DNA of 64,000 bases. It comes from Knoellia subterranea KCTC 19937. Lineage in GTDB: Bacteria > Actinomycetota > Actinomycetes > Actinomycetales > Dermatophilaceae. How positions within the stretch are numbered: position 1 is the stretch's first letter; every line of letters begins with the position of its first letter. The notes under the pieces were generated by a model. It did no database searches, had not been told where the DNA came from, and worked only from the letters and a program-made list of their open reading frames with translations. The DNA is taken from the NCBI RefSeq assembly GCF_000768685.1, contig NZ_AVPK01000008.1, positions 62,001-126,000 on the forward strand, written 5' to 3'. A program made the position numbers and the translations under genes. Shown here piece after piece: positions 8,838-17,392 of the stretch.

Positions 8838-10381
8838 GCGTGCGGCTTGGGCGGACCCTGAGCGTGGCTCTCTCCGGGCTCGACGGACGGCTCGTCGACG
8901 TCGAGGCGCACATCTCCGCGCAGCTGCCCCACTTCAGCGTCACCGGGCTGCCCGACAAGGCGTGCGGCCAGGCGCCCGACCGGGTGAAATCGGCGGCGGC
9001 CACGAGTGGCAGTCCGCTGCCCGCGTCCCGCATCACGGTGAACCTTTCGCCCGCCTCGCTCCCCAAGCAGGGCACCGGCTTCGACGTCGCCATCGCGCTC
9101 GCAGTATTGGCGGCGCACGGAGTCATCGACGGCAGGCGGATTGCACGGGTCGTCCATCTGGGCGAACTCGGCCTCGACGGTCGGGTGCGGGGTGTCCGCG
9201 GCATCCTGCCGTCCGTGCTCGCCGCTGCGCGTGCGGGCATCACCCACGTCGTCGTGCCGCCCGAGAACGTGGCGGAGGCGCAGCTCGTCGACGGGGTCGT
9301 CGTGCACTGTGCGCCCTCCCTCGCGACACTCGTGGCCTGGTATGCCGCGCGGGCCGGTGTGCATCCGCTGCCCGTTGCCGCGCCGGCCACGGACGATCGT
9401 CCCGCCACCACGAAGACGCCCGACCTCGCCGACGTGGTGGGCCAGCCCGAGCCGCGGCTGGCCATCGAGCTCGCCGCCGTGGGTCAGCACCACATCCTCA
9501 TGAACGGTCCGCCCGGGGTGGGCAAGACGATGCTCGCCGAGCGGCTCGTCACCGTTCTCCCGCCGCTGTCGCGCGAGCGCGCCCTCCAGAACCACGCCAT
9601 CAGGTCCCTGACCGGTGACGAAATCCGGGCGAGCGAGCTCGACCTCACCCCGCCCTTCGTGGCGCCGCACCACAGTGCATCGATGGCGGCGATCACCGGC
9701 GGCGGCTCGGGCGTGGTCCTGCCCGGCGCCATCTCCCGTGCTCACGGCGGTGTTCTCTTCCTGGACGAGGCCGGGGAGTTCAAGACCTCCGTCCTGCAGC
9801 AGTTGCGCCAACCGCTGGAGTCGGGCGAGGTGACGATCGCCCGGGCCAAGCAGCTCGTGCGCTACCCAGCGCAGTTCCAGCTCGTCATGGCGACGAATCC
9901 CTGCCCGTGCGGGCAGGCGTGGGGCAAGGGCATCGATTGTGTGTGCAGCGCTCTGGAGCAACGGTCCTACAAGGCCAAACTGTCGGGACCGCTCGTGGAC
10001 CGCATCGACATCCAGGTGGTCGTGGAGCCGGTGTCGCGGGCCGCCTTCGGGGACGACGGTGCGGGGGAGTCCAGTGCCGTGGTGCGGCAGCGGGTCCTGC
10101 AGGCGAGAGGCGCGCAGGTCGAGCGGTGGGCGAAACATGGGTGGGAGACCAACGCCCAGGTTCCCGGGCACGCACTGCGGCGTCGACCGTGGCGACTGCC
10201 GGGGGATCGGACGGCGGCCCTGGACCGTGCCCTCGACATCGGGGTGCTGACGCTGCGCGGATACGACCGCACGCTGCGACTCGCGTGGTCCTGCGCGGAC
10301 CTCGGGGGCCGGACGTCACCTGCGCTGGCCGACATCGAATTGGCCTACACCCTTCGGGGCGTGGGGAGGGAGGCAGCGTGA
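8834..10381 (+). CDS. comM: ComM/YifB-family AAA+ ATPase (Mg-chelatase-like)
   Basis: The 515-aa protein has an N-terminal ChlI-like domain (SGLDGRLVDVEAHIS, GLPDKA, NLSPASLPKQGTGFDVAIALAVL) and an AAA+ domain with Walker A GPPGVGKTM near residue 225 and Walker B VLFLDEAGEF. The zinc-like segment NPCPCG and a C-terminal Mg-chelatase-type domain follow. In Vibrio and Haemophilus, ComM is a hexameric helicase that promotes branch migration during natural transformation. It lies between yraN and dprA, joined to both by GTGA overlaps. Confidence 0.95.
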   Translation: MSVRLGRTLSVALSGLDGRLVDVEAHISAQLPHFSVTGLPDKACGQAPDRVKSAAATSGSPLPASRITVNLSPASLPKQGTGFDVAIALAVLAAHGVIDGRRIARVVHLGELGLDGRVRGVRGILPSVLAAARAGITHVVVPPENVAEAQLVDGVVVHCAPSLATLVAWYAARAGVHPLPVAAPATDDRPATTKTPDLADVVGQPEPRLAIELAAVGQHHILMNGPPGVGKTMLAERLVTVLPPLSRERALQNHAIRSLTGDEIRASELDLTPPFVAPHHSASMAAITGGGSGVVLPGAISRAHGGVLFLDEAGEFKTSVLQQLRQPLESGEVTIARAKQLVRYPAQFQLVMATNPCPCGQAWGKGIDCVCSALEQRSYKAKLSGPLVDRIDIQVVVEPVSRAAFGDDGAGESSAVVRQRVLQARGAQVERWAKHGWETNAQVPGHALRRRPWRLPGDRTAALDRALDIGVLTLRGYDRTLRLAWSCADLGGRTSPALADIELAYTLRGVGREAA

Positions 10382-11514
10382 GCAGCACGGCGAGGTTCGT
10401 GGTCCCCGGGGACGACGACCGTGAGCAGGAACGATGGGCCCGCGTGGCGTGGAGTCGTGTCGCCGAGCCGGAGACCGTGTCCGTCCGCGATTGGATCGCC
10501 CAGGAGGGTGCCGCGGAGTCCGTCCGAAGGCTCGTCTCCGGATCGCTGGCATCGGACGGTCGCTACGACCAGCGCGTCGCCACCCTCGACCTCGACCAGG
10601 CGCGTCATGCTCTGGACCGGCTCGACGTGCGCGTGCTCATCCCTGGCGACGAGGAGTGGCCCGAGGCTCTGGACGACCTGCCCTGCCCGCCGGTGTGTCT
10701 CTATGTCAAGGGCACCGGTCACCTGAGCATGACCGTCGGGAGCGTCGCTGTCGTGGGATCGCGCGCGGCGACCTCCTACGGCCTGCGGGTGGCCGCCGAG
10801 CTCGGCGAAGAGCTGGTGGACCGTGGAGTGGCGGTCGTGTCGGGCGCGGCGTTCGGGATCGATGCGGCGGCCCATCGCGGCGCGCTGGCCGGCGGTGGAC
10901 CGACGGTCGCAGTGCTCGCCCGCGGGCTCGACCGGGCCTACCCGCAGGCGCACGCAGGCCTGCTCCGCGAGATTGCCGACGGTGGGGCCGTGGTGAGCGA
11001 GTTGCCGCCGGGTTGGGCGCCCTATCGGCAGCGCTTCATCGCGCGCAACCGGATCATCGCTGCCCTCGGAGTGGGCACGGTCGTGGTCGAGGCAGGGCTG
11101 CGGTCCGGCTCGCTCAACACCGCCAAGGTGGCCCGCGAGCTCGTGCGTCACGTCGCGGCGGTGCCGGGTCCCGTGACCTCGGTCCAGTCCGCTGGTTGCC
11201 ACAAGCTCCTGCGCGAGACCGGAGCCACGCTCGTCACCGACGCCGCCGAAGTCCTCGACCTGATGGGACGTCTCAGTCTCGACTCGGTCGGCCTTGCGAG
11301 GGCGCCCGTCACCCCGGAGTCCGAACTCGACCCCACCGCGAGCAGCGTGTGGTCTGCCGTCCCGGTGCGCCGAACCACGGACCTGGCCGGGCTGCAACGC
11401 CTCACGGCGCTGGACCCGGCGACCCTGCTGAGTGTCCTGGGACGACTCGCCATGCTCGGGCTCGTCGAACGAGTCGATGGGGGGTGGCGCAAGATCCCGG
11501 CCTCGCGCCGCTGA
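10378..11514 (+). CDS. dprA: DNA processing protein DprA
   Basis: DprA loads RecA onto incoming single-stranded DNA during transformation. The 378-aa product starts at GTG 10378, which overlaps the comM stop as GTGA. The Rossmann-like core has VVGSRAATSYG, SGAAFGIDAAAHRGAL, RFIARNRIIAAL and EAGLRSGSLNTAKVA. A C-terminal winged-helix-like domain follows (about the last 60 residues). An upstream in-frame stretch inside comM is not coding for DprA. Confidence 0.95.
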   Translation: MSSTARFVVPGDDDREQERWARVAWSRVAEPETVSVRDWIAQEGAAESVRRLVSGSLASDGRYDQRVATLDLDQARHALDRLDVRVLIPGDEEWPEALDDLPCPPVCLYVKGTGHLSMTVGSVAVVGSRAATSYGLRVAAELGEELVDRGVAVVSGAAFGIDAAAHRGALAGGGPTVAVLARGLDRAYPQAHAGLLREIADGGAVVSELPPGWAPYRQRFIARNRIIAALGVGTVVVEAGLRSGSLNTAKVARELVRHVAAVPGPVTSVQSAGCHKLLRETGATLVTDAAEVLDLMGRLSLDSVGLARAPVTPESELDPTASSVWSAVPVRRTTDLAGLQRLTALDPATLLSVLGRLAMLGLVERVDGGWRKIPASRR

Positions 11515-11622
11515 CCGTCCACGGCTCCGTCCCGCCTGCGAGTGTCAGGAGGTTGACGGACACACCCTTGTTCGTCGCCCGGGTGGTTGATCCCGCTGGC
11601 GCCTGATGAGACGGTGCGGGGT

Positions 11623-12618
11623 GTGACAGCCAGCCGCACGGTCGTGATGGACGCCTTCGAGCGTCATCTCAGACTGGAGCGTGGGCGGTCTCCACACACG
11701 GTGAAGGCCTACCTCGCGGACCTGCGCGACTTCTTCAGCCACCTCGACGGTGACGTCGGCGGCGCAGGCGAGAGCGACGGTGCAGGCGAGGCCGGCAGAG
11801 CCAGCGGGGCGGGCGAGGACGTGGCCGGCACCCCCCGGGCCGAGACCGAATTGAGCGAAGTGCGGCTGGCCGACCTCCGGGCATGGCTGGGGGTCCTCGC
11901 GGCGGGCGGCGCAGCGCGTTCGACGATCGCGCGTCGGTCCGCCACGCTGCGGACGTTCTTCGCCTGGGCCACGCGTCAGGGGCATGTGGAGCTCGATCCG
12001 GCGCTGCGGCTCGTGGCGCCGAAGCGGCACCGCACCCTGCCGCCGGTTCTCGCCAGGGATCACGCCTCCGCGTTGCTCGACGTCGCCGCGGTCGCTGCCG
12101 ATGACGACGATCCGGTGCACGTCCGCGATCGCGCCATTCTCGAGCTCCTGTACGCGACAGGGATCCGCGTGGGGGAGTTGACCGGCCTGGACGTTGACGA
12201 CGTGGACCACGCCGCCTCTGTGATTCGCGTCATAGGCAAGGGGAACAAGGAGCGGCGCGTTCCGTTCGGCAAGCCGGCGGCGCAGGCCCTTGACCAGTGG
12301 TTGTCCGCCAGCCGCTCGCGGCTCACCACGCCGGAGAGCGGGCCGGCTCTCTTTCTGGGCCGACGGGGACGGCGAATCGATCCAAGACAAGTGCGTACCC
12401 TCGTCCACGACATGTTGACCCACGTACACGATGCGCCGGACCTCGGCCCGCACGGACTGCGCCACAGCGCCGCCACACACCTCCTTGAGGGTGGGGCCGA
12501 TTTGCGCATGGTTCAGGAGCTGCTCGGCCACGCATCCCTGGCGACGACCCAGATCTACACCCATGTGTCCATCGAGCGCCTCGCGGCCTCCTACGCACAG
12601 GCCCACCCTCGTGCCTGA
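11623..12618 (+). CDS. xerC: Tyrosine recombinase XerC
   Basis: XerC, with XerD, resolves chromosome dimers at dif. The product (about 331 aa from GTG 11623; ATG 11647 is an alternative) has a SAM-like N-terminal domain (HLRLERGRSPHTVKAYLADLRDF) and a catalytic domain with the Arg in YATGIRVGEL, a Lys in GKGNKERRVP, HGLRHS, LLGHAS and the nucleophile Tyr in TTQIYTHV. It contains a low-complexity Gly/Ala/Glu insert of about 40 residues (near 11755-11850), right after the first helices. The 3' end overlaps the next gene by 8 bp. Confidence 0.93.
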   Translation: MTASRTVVMDAFERHLRLERGRSPHTVKAYLADLRDFFSHLDGDVGGAGESDGAGEAGRASGAGEDVAGTPRAETELSEVRLADLRAWLGVLAAGGAARSTIARRSATLRTFFAWATRQGHVELDPALRLVAPKRHRTLPPVLARDHASALLDVAAVAADDDDPVHVRDRAILELLYATGIRVGELTGLDVDDVDHAASVIRVIGKGNKERRVPFGKPAAQALDQWLSASRSRLTTPESGPALFLGRRGRRIDPRQVRTLVHDMLTHVHDAPDLGPHGLRHSAATHLLEGGADLRMVQELLGHASLATTQIYTHVSIERLAASYAQAHPRA

Positions 12619-13834
12619 GAACTTCGACTCACCCGACTGGGTCAGCGAGCCGCGCTCTTCGCTCCTCGACGACGAGGGCCAGCCGGTCCTTCGTCGATCC
12701 GATCTGAAGCGTGGCAAGTCCGATCGCCGTCGGCGTGGCAGCCGTCGCACCGAGGATTCGTCGTCGCGGCGTTCGGCGGAGTCGCGTCGCGATCGCCGCC
12801 GCACCGAGCAACGGGACACACGAGTGCGGGACCGTCAGGAGCACCACCGCGGGGACCTGGGTCGAGGATCCGTTCGGCCCACTCCTGAGCTGGAGTCGTG
12901 GAGCCGCGCCGATCGTCGCGGACGGGCAACGTCCGGTGGTGGGCGGCAGGGCTCGACCCCGGACCACGACGTGCCGGACGTGGAAATGGTCCCCCCGACG
13001 CGGGCCCTCCAACGCCAGGGCCGTGGCAGTGGGGGAGCCGTGCCACGCACGCAGGCAAGCCCTGCCGTCTTCGCGCGCCGCCGCGTTCTCGCGGCGCTCG
13101 CCCTGACCACTGCCCTTGCAGTCTTCCTCTGGTCGTTCTGGCCCAGCCAGGAGTCGAGTTCGCCCGAACGGGCCGCAGCAGATCTCGCGGCCGCGGCACT
13201 GCGTCAACGCACCGACCCGGCTCCTGCGGCCGAAGAGTTGGCCTCGATCCCGGCGACCACGCCCCACGCCGGTTCGCAGCCCGTGCCACAGAAGGGCAGT
13301 GGAAAGGTCACGTCCGTGGCCCTGCCGACGATCGCCGTCCCCGAGGTCAACCCGAATCGGACCGTCAGGGTGGGACTGCAGGTCGAGAGAGGCGCTGGCG
13401 TCAATGCCAGCGAGGCCGCCAAGATCATCGCGGCGACGCTGGGGGACGCGCGGGGCTGGCAGACGCGCGACAAGGTTCGCTTCCGGGCCGTGTCCCCCGC
13501 GGCGGTCGCCGAGGGCAAGGTCGACATGACGATCGTCCTGGCCAGCCCGGAGCTCACGGACAAGCTGTGCGCCCCGCTCGAGACCCAGGGCCAGGTGTCC
13601 TGCTTCAACCTGCGCAAGGTTGTCCTCAACGTCCGCCGCTGGACCGAGGGCGTGCCGGGCTACGGAACGAACCTGGCGGCGTACCGGCAGTACATGGTCA
13701 ACCACGAAGTGGGTCACGGCCTCTACCACGGTCACGTCGCCTGCCCGGGCGCCGGCCAGCCCGCGCCCATCATGCTCCAGCAGACCAAGGGTCTCGACGG
13801 CTGCGCGCCAAACCCCTGGCCCACCGTGGGCTGA
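12611..13834 (+). CDS. Membrane-anchored DUF3152 protein with a zinc-peptidase-like motif
   Basis: The protein (407 aa) starts at GTG 12611, inside the xerC 3' end. The first 150 residues are highly charged (Arg, Ser, Asp, Glu) and probably cytoplasmic. A single membrane helix follows (RRRVLAALALTTALAVFLWS). The extracellular DUF3152 domain carries the motif NHEVGHGLYHGHVACPG, an HExxH-type sequence with a further His, as in zinc metallopeptidases. Actual peptidase activity for the family is not established. It faces the M23 gene tail to tail with 3 bp between them. Confidence 0.88.
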   Translation: MPENFDSPDWVSEPRSSLLDDEGQPVLRRSDLKRGKSDRRRRGSRRTEDSSSRRSAESRRDRRRTEQRDTRVRDRQEHHRGDLGRGSVRPTPELESWSRADRRGRATSGGGRQGSTPDHDVPDVEMVPPTRALQRQGRGSGGAVPRTQASPAVFARRRVLAALALTTALAVFLWSFWPSQESSSPERAAADLAAAALRQRTDPAPAAEELASIPATTPHAGSQPVPQKGSGKVTSVALPTIAVPEVNPNRTVRVGLQVERGAGVNASEAAKIIAATLGDARGWQTRDKVRFRAVSPAAVAEGKVDMTIVLASPELTDKLCAPLETQGQVSCFNLRKVVLNVRRWTEGVPGYGTNLAAYRQYMVNHEVGHGLYHGHVACPGAGQPAPIMLQQTKGLDGCAPNPWPTVG

Positions 13835-13837
13835 ACC

Positions 13838-14443
13838 TCACCGATCCGCCTCGAGCGGCAGCAGGATGACGCGGGTGCCGCCGAGCAGCGGTCGTGGATC
13901 GAGGTAGGCCTCCCCGTCGAGGGCCCCGAGGTGCAGGCACGCGCCACCACAATGCGTGCGTCCGAGGACGCGGCCGATGGGTTGCCCCTCGACGACCACG
14001 TCCCCTGATGACACGTTCGCGTCAACGGGCTCGTAGGTGCTCCGCAGCCCCGAGGCATGCGTGACACTCACCGTCCCGCGACCCGCGATGACACCGACGT
14101 GGGTGACGGTGCCCGCATCGACCGATCGCACTTCCTGGCCCTGACTCGCGCTGAGGTCGATCCCGCGGTGCCCGGCGCCCCAGGTCTCCCGGGGCCGGAC
14201 GAACCGGGCCAGGACCGTGGGGCGAGGGGAGAGCGGCCACGACCACGTCCCCCGGAGTGTCGTCGGGTCCGCGGTGGCTCCTGCGGAGGCGGTCGGGGCG
14301 AGCGCGCCGGGAACGGTTGTTGGCGAGATGTCAGGGGTGACCCCCGGACCGGCAGGGAGTCCCACGCCGGGGACGAGACTTCCGGCGGCCGCGAGGGCAA
14401 GCAGGAGCTGGCCCAGCGTCGCCATCGTGCGTGGGGTGGTCAT
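13838..14443 (-). CDS. Secreted M23-family peptidase-like protein
   Basis: The 201-aa product begins with a hydrophobic signal-like helix (residues about 8-25). Its LytM domain has GHRGIDLSASQGQEV with the zinc-binding His and Asp, and the beta-rich GLRSTYEPV segment. At the usual HxH site it reads CLHLGA, so the first His is Cys; I recall this from other actinobacterial homologues next to rpsB. M23 enzymes cut peptidoglycan cross-bridges. The Cys may alter or abolish catalysis. The ATG at 14443 is favoured because a signal peptide follows it. Confidence 0.88.
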   Translation of the reverse strand: MTTPRTMATLGQLLLALAAAGSLVPGVGLPAGPGVTPDISPTTVPGALAPTASAGATADPTTLRGTWSWPLSPRPTVLARFVRPRETWGAGHRGIDLSASQGQEVRSVDAGTVTHVGVIAGRGTVSVTHASGLRSTYEPVDANVSSGDVVVEGQPIGRVLGRTHCGGACLHLGALDGEAYLDPRPLLGGTRVILLPLEADR

Positions 14444-14494
14444 GCCACGACCCTGAGCCCCGCAGCCGCTCCCCACCAGACCACGAGCGCAATC

Positions 14495-14532
14495 TGTGGA
14501 CAACCAGACGCTTCCACCCAGCCTGTGGACGC
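14495..14532. other. DnaA box plus near-match, 29 bp apart
   Basis: TGTGGACAA (14495-14503) is the exact reverse complement of the actinobacterial DnaA box TTGTCCACA. TGTGGACGC (14524-14532) is a weaker copy 29 bp on. They lie in the intergenic gap upstream of the M23 gene. Confidence 0.35.
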
Positions 14533-14534
14533 AC

Positions 14535-15695
14535 TCAGCCGCGCAGTCGCGACAATCGCCGCGCCGCCTCCCGGAGCACGTCGTCCTGCTTGCAGAACGC
14601 GAACCGCACCAGCGTGCGGGCCGCGTCTTCGTCGTCGTGGAACACCGACACCGGCACACCGGCGACACCGGCCCGCCCAGGCAGCTCGCGGCAGAACTCC
14701 AGCGCATCGGTGGCACCCAGCGGCGCCGCATCGGCGACGACGAAGTACGTCCCTCCCGGCACGGCCACGTCGAGCCCGATCCCCGTCAGGGCCTCGACCA
14801 GCAGGTCACGTTTCGCCGACATCGAACGGGACAGGCCGGCATACACGGCGTCGTCGAGACCCAGCCCGAGCGCGACCGCCGGCTGGAACGGCCCCGACCC
14901 GACGTACGTGACGAACTGCTTGACCGTCCGCACCGCCGCGACAGCGGCCGCCGGACCGCTGACCCAGCCGACTTTCCACCCGGTGACCGAAAACGTCTTG
15001 CCGGCAGACGAGATCGTCAGCGTGCGGTCCCACATCCCCGGCAGCGTCGCGACCGGCACGTGCTCGAGTCCGTCGAAGACCAGGTGCTCATAGACCTCGT
15101 CGGTGACGACCCACGCGTCGTGCTCCCTCGCGAGCGCGCAGATCAGCTCGAGCTCGGCGCGGGTGAAAACCTTGCCCGTCGGGTTGTGCGGGGTGTTGAG
15201 CAGCACGAGCCGTGTCCGCGACGAGAAGGCGGCCCGCAGTGACTCCTCGTCGACCGCGAAGTCGGGAAACCGCAGCACCGACGTCCGACGGACGGCGCCC
15301 GCGAGGGCGATCGACGCGGCATACGAGTCGTAGTACGGCTCGAACGTCACGACCTCGTCTCCCGGCTCGCACAGGGCGAGGATCGTCGCGGCGATCGCCT
15401 CGGTCGCTCCCACCGTCACGAGCACCTCGCGGCGCGGGTCGACGTCGAGATCGTAGAACCGCTTCTGGTGCGCGGCGATGGCGTCGAGCAGCTCGGGGAC
15501 ACCGGGGCCGGGCGGGTACTGGTTGCGACCAGCGTCGATCGCCACCTTCGCGGCGTCGAGGATCTCCTGCGGGCCCTCCGTGTCCGGGAACCCCTGACCG
15601 AGATTGAGCGCGCCGTGCTCGTTGGCCAGCGTCGTCATCTCTGCGAAGATCGTCGATCCGAAGCCCTGCATCCGTTGCACGAGAGGCGAATCCAT
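14535..15695 (-). CDS. Class I/II PLP-dependent aminotransferase
   Basis: The 386-aa enzyme is a fold-type I aminotransferase: LGQGFPDTEGP near the N-terminus, NTPHNPTGK, DEVYEHL, and SSAGKTFSVTGWKVGW with the PLP-binding Lys. The family includes methionine or kynurenine aminotransferases and actinobacterial N-succinyldiaminopimelate aminotransferases (DapC-like); the sequence alone does not decide the substrate. The gene is transcribed away from the AlkD-like gene and the two ATG codons share two bases. A -10 box inside the alkD coding region suggests a leaderless mRNA. Confidence 0.9.
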   Translation of the reverse strand: MDSPLVQRMQGFGSTIFAEMTTLANEHGALNLGQGFPDTEGPQEILDAAKVAIDAGRNQYPPGPGVPELLDAIAAHQKRFYDLDVDPRREVLVTVGATEAIAATILALCEPGDEVVTFEPYYDSYAASIALAGAVRRTSVLRFPDFAVDEESLRAAFSSRTRLVLLNTPHNPTGKVFTRAELELICALAREHDAWVVTDEVYEHLVFDGLEHVPVATLPGMWDRTLTISSAGKTFSVTGWKVGWVSGPAAAVAAVRTVKQFVTYVGSGPFQPAVALGLGLDDAVYAGLSRSMSAKRDLLVEALTGIGLDVAVPGGTYFVVADAAPLGATDALEFCRELPGRAGVAGVPVSVFHDDEDAARTLVRFAFCKQDDVLREAARRLSRLRG

Positions 15696-16395
15696 GTCGG
15701 CAGGCTACGACGGTTCCGAGCTCGTCGACGCGATCCGCGCGGCGTTGCGATCGGGCGCCAACCCCGAGCGCGCGGTCGAGCAGCAGCGCTACATGAAGAG
15801 CGCTATGCCCTTCCTCGGCCTCACCTCACCCGAACGCACCGCGACTCTGCGTCCGCTCCTCGCCGATCCCGCCCTGCGGATCGAGACCCGCTCGGGCTGG
15901 GAACGCTCGATCCGATCCCTCTGGGACGGGGCCGAGTTCAGGGAGGACCGGTATGCCGGTCTCGCACTGCTCCGCCACCGCACCTATCGCTCGTGGCGCG
16001 ATCCGGACGTCATGCCGTTGGTCGAGCAACTGGTCGTGACGGGTGCGTGGTGGGACCTGGTCGACGAGTTGTCCAACGTCGTTGGGGAGGTGCTGATCGT
16101 CGACCCTGAGGGGGAGGGGCTCCGGATGCGGGCGTGGTCCGAACACGACGACCTGTGGCTCCGGCGGTCGGCGATCATCAGTCAGCTGCGCCACCGGGAG
16201 CGGACGGACACCGACCTCCTCGACGAGGTCATCGAGCCCAACCTCGACGACCGCGAGTTCTTCATCCGCAAGGCCATCGGGTGGGCGCTGCGGCAGTACG
16301 CCCGGACCGACCCGGACTGGGTGCGTGCTTTCGTCGAGCGCTACGACTCACGGCTGAGCGGGTTGAGCCGTCGCGAGGCCCTCAAGCATCTGTGA
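15694..16395 (+). CDS. DNA alkylation repair protein, AlkD-like
   Basis: The 233-aa protein is all helical with the HEAT-like features of AlkD DNA glycosylases: MKSAMPFLGL, LWDGAEFREDRYAGLALLRH, WWDLVDELSNVVGEVL, WLRRSAIISQL and FFIRKAIGWALRQYARTDPDWV. AlkD removes N3- and N7-alkylated purines. The AGAGG about 8 nt before ATG 15694 is a usable ribosome site. The ATG overlaps the aminotransferase ATG on the other strand as CATG. A truncated second copy of the C-terminal end lies at 17231-17392. Confidence 0.9.
   Translation: MSAGYDGSELVDAIRAALRSGANPERAVEQQRYMKSAMPFLGLTSPERTATLRPLLADPALRIETRSGWERSIRSLWDGAEFREDRYAGLALLRHRTYRSWRDPDVMPLVEQLVVTGAWWDLVDELSNVVGEVLIVDPEGEGLRMRAWSEHDDLWLRRSAIISQLRHRERTDTDLLDEVIEPNLDDREFFIRKAIGWALRQYARTDPDWVRAFVERYDSRLSGLSRREALKHL
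15702..15707 (-). promoter_or_regulatory. -10 box TAGCCT for the aminotransferase gene, inside the alkD 5' end
   Basis: On the minus strand TAGCCT ends exactly 6 nt before the ATG at 15695. The element lies within the first codons of the divergent AlkD-like gene. Confidence 0.5.
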
Positions 16396-16411
16396 GCTGA
16401 TGTGGCAGCCG

Positions 16412-17143
16412 TCAACCAGCCTGCGTCGCGACAAACTCATCGAGCGCCGTGGTCACTGTCGGCGACGCCAGGAGGGCGGTGCCGTGGTCGCTGGAGTCCT
16501 GGACCACCAACAGGTCCTTGTCCGCGGATCCCAGCGAAGCCAGGTCTGCCTTCGTCTCGGCCAGGGGCACATCAGGATCCGTTGCCGCGATCACGGACAG
16601 CACGGGCACAGTGACCTTCGGAAGGTGTTCGGCCAGAGGGGTTGGGTCCTGCCGATTCCACACCTTCGCGCAGCTGAGGACGCCCACCGCGGAAACGTCG
16701 GGATTCTGTGCCGCGTCGAGGAGGGCCAGGCAGCCGCCGCGCGAACCACCCACGACGACCACCTCGGATGAGCCGGCCCCGCGTACCTGGTCCACCACGG
16801 CGTCGAGCTCGGCGACCCGGTCCTCGACGGGACCGCCTGCCGTCGCGTAGTCCCAGGCCGCGACTCGGTGCCCGGCCTTCACGAGAGAGCTGGCGTAGTC
16901 GTACCAGTCACACGCGGTCCCGTCGGCGGTGTTCGCGAAGACCACGGCCAGCTCGCCGTCACCGGCGGTCATGCCTGCGGGGCCGCCGGGCGCCAGGGCG
17001 GACCACTCATCGCTGTCGACGCACGTCGGCAACGTGGACGTGCTGGGTGCGGGCGACCCGGACGCTGCGGCGTTCGGATCTCCCTCACCACCGCAGCCGG
17101 TCACCAGGATCAACGCAAGCAGTGCCAGGAGGAGTCGACGCAT
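16412..17143 (-). CDS. Lipoprotein with an alpha/beta-hydrolase domain
   Basis: The 243-aa product starts with a lipoprotein signal peptide ending in the lipobox LVTGC, so it should be anchored outside the membrane. The remainder has an alpha/beta-hydrolase pattern: GGSRGG (G-x-S-x-G nucleophile elbow), an acidic residue in ATDPDVP and a late His in SSDHGT. The substrate is unknown; such lipoproteins are often esterases or peptidases. It lies between the intact alkD and its broken copy, in opposite orientation. Confidence 0.85.
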   Translation of the reverse strand: MRRLLLALLALILVTGCGGEGDPNAAASGSPAPSTSTLPTCVDSDEWSALAPGGPAGMTAGDGELAVVFANTADGTACDWYDYASSLVKAGHRVAAWDYATAGGPVEDRVAELDAVVDQVRGAGSSEVVVVGGSRGGCLALLDAAQNPDVSAVGVLSCAKVWNRQDPTPLAEHLPKVTVPVLSVIAATDPDVPLAETKADLASLGSADKDLLVVQDSSDHGTALLASPTVTTALDEFVATQAG

Positions 17144-17230
17144 CGGTCCACCGTCGTTGACCCGCGACGGTGGATCAACGCGGATGGCGGATCGTGACCG
17201 CGTTGTGATGACGGCTGAGCACGGCTTGGT

Positions 17231-17392
17231 ATGCCGTCCGCCCACGTCTGCGAGGATCCGCGCCTCCGCAAGGCCATCGGATGGGCGCTTCGGCAGCACG
17301 CCCTCACCGAGCCGGCGTGGGTGGTCGAATTCGTCGACCGTCACACTCAGCGTCTCGCGGGTCAGGGGCGGCTCAGTCGCGCTTTCGGCTGA
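17231..17392 (+). pseudogene. Remnant of a second alkD-like gene (C-terminal end only)
   Basis: An open frame of 53 codons contains LRKAIGWALRQHALTEPAWV and continues EFVDRHTQRLAGQGRLSRAFG. This aligns without gaps with the C-terminal end of the AlkD-like protein at 15694-16395 (IRKAIGWALRQYARTDPDWV, then AFVERYDSRLSGLSRREALKHL). The rest of the domain is missing upstream, where the minus-strand lipoprotein gene begins. The ATG at 17231 lies within a copy of the dispersed 8-mer. It overlaps the 3' end of the DUF1232 gene. It is most likely a decayed paralogue and not a functional short protein. Confidence 0.75.

Noticed and set aside
8795-10171. Minus-strand 458-codon frame antisense to comM
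   Set aside because: Shadow frame. ComM motifs on the plus strand are complete and the opposite frame has no domain.
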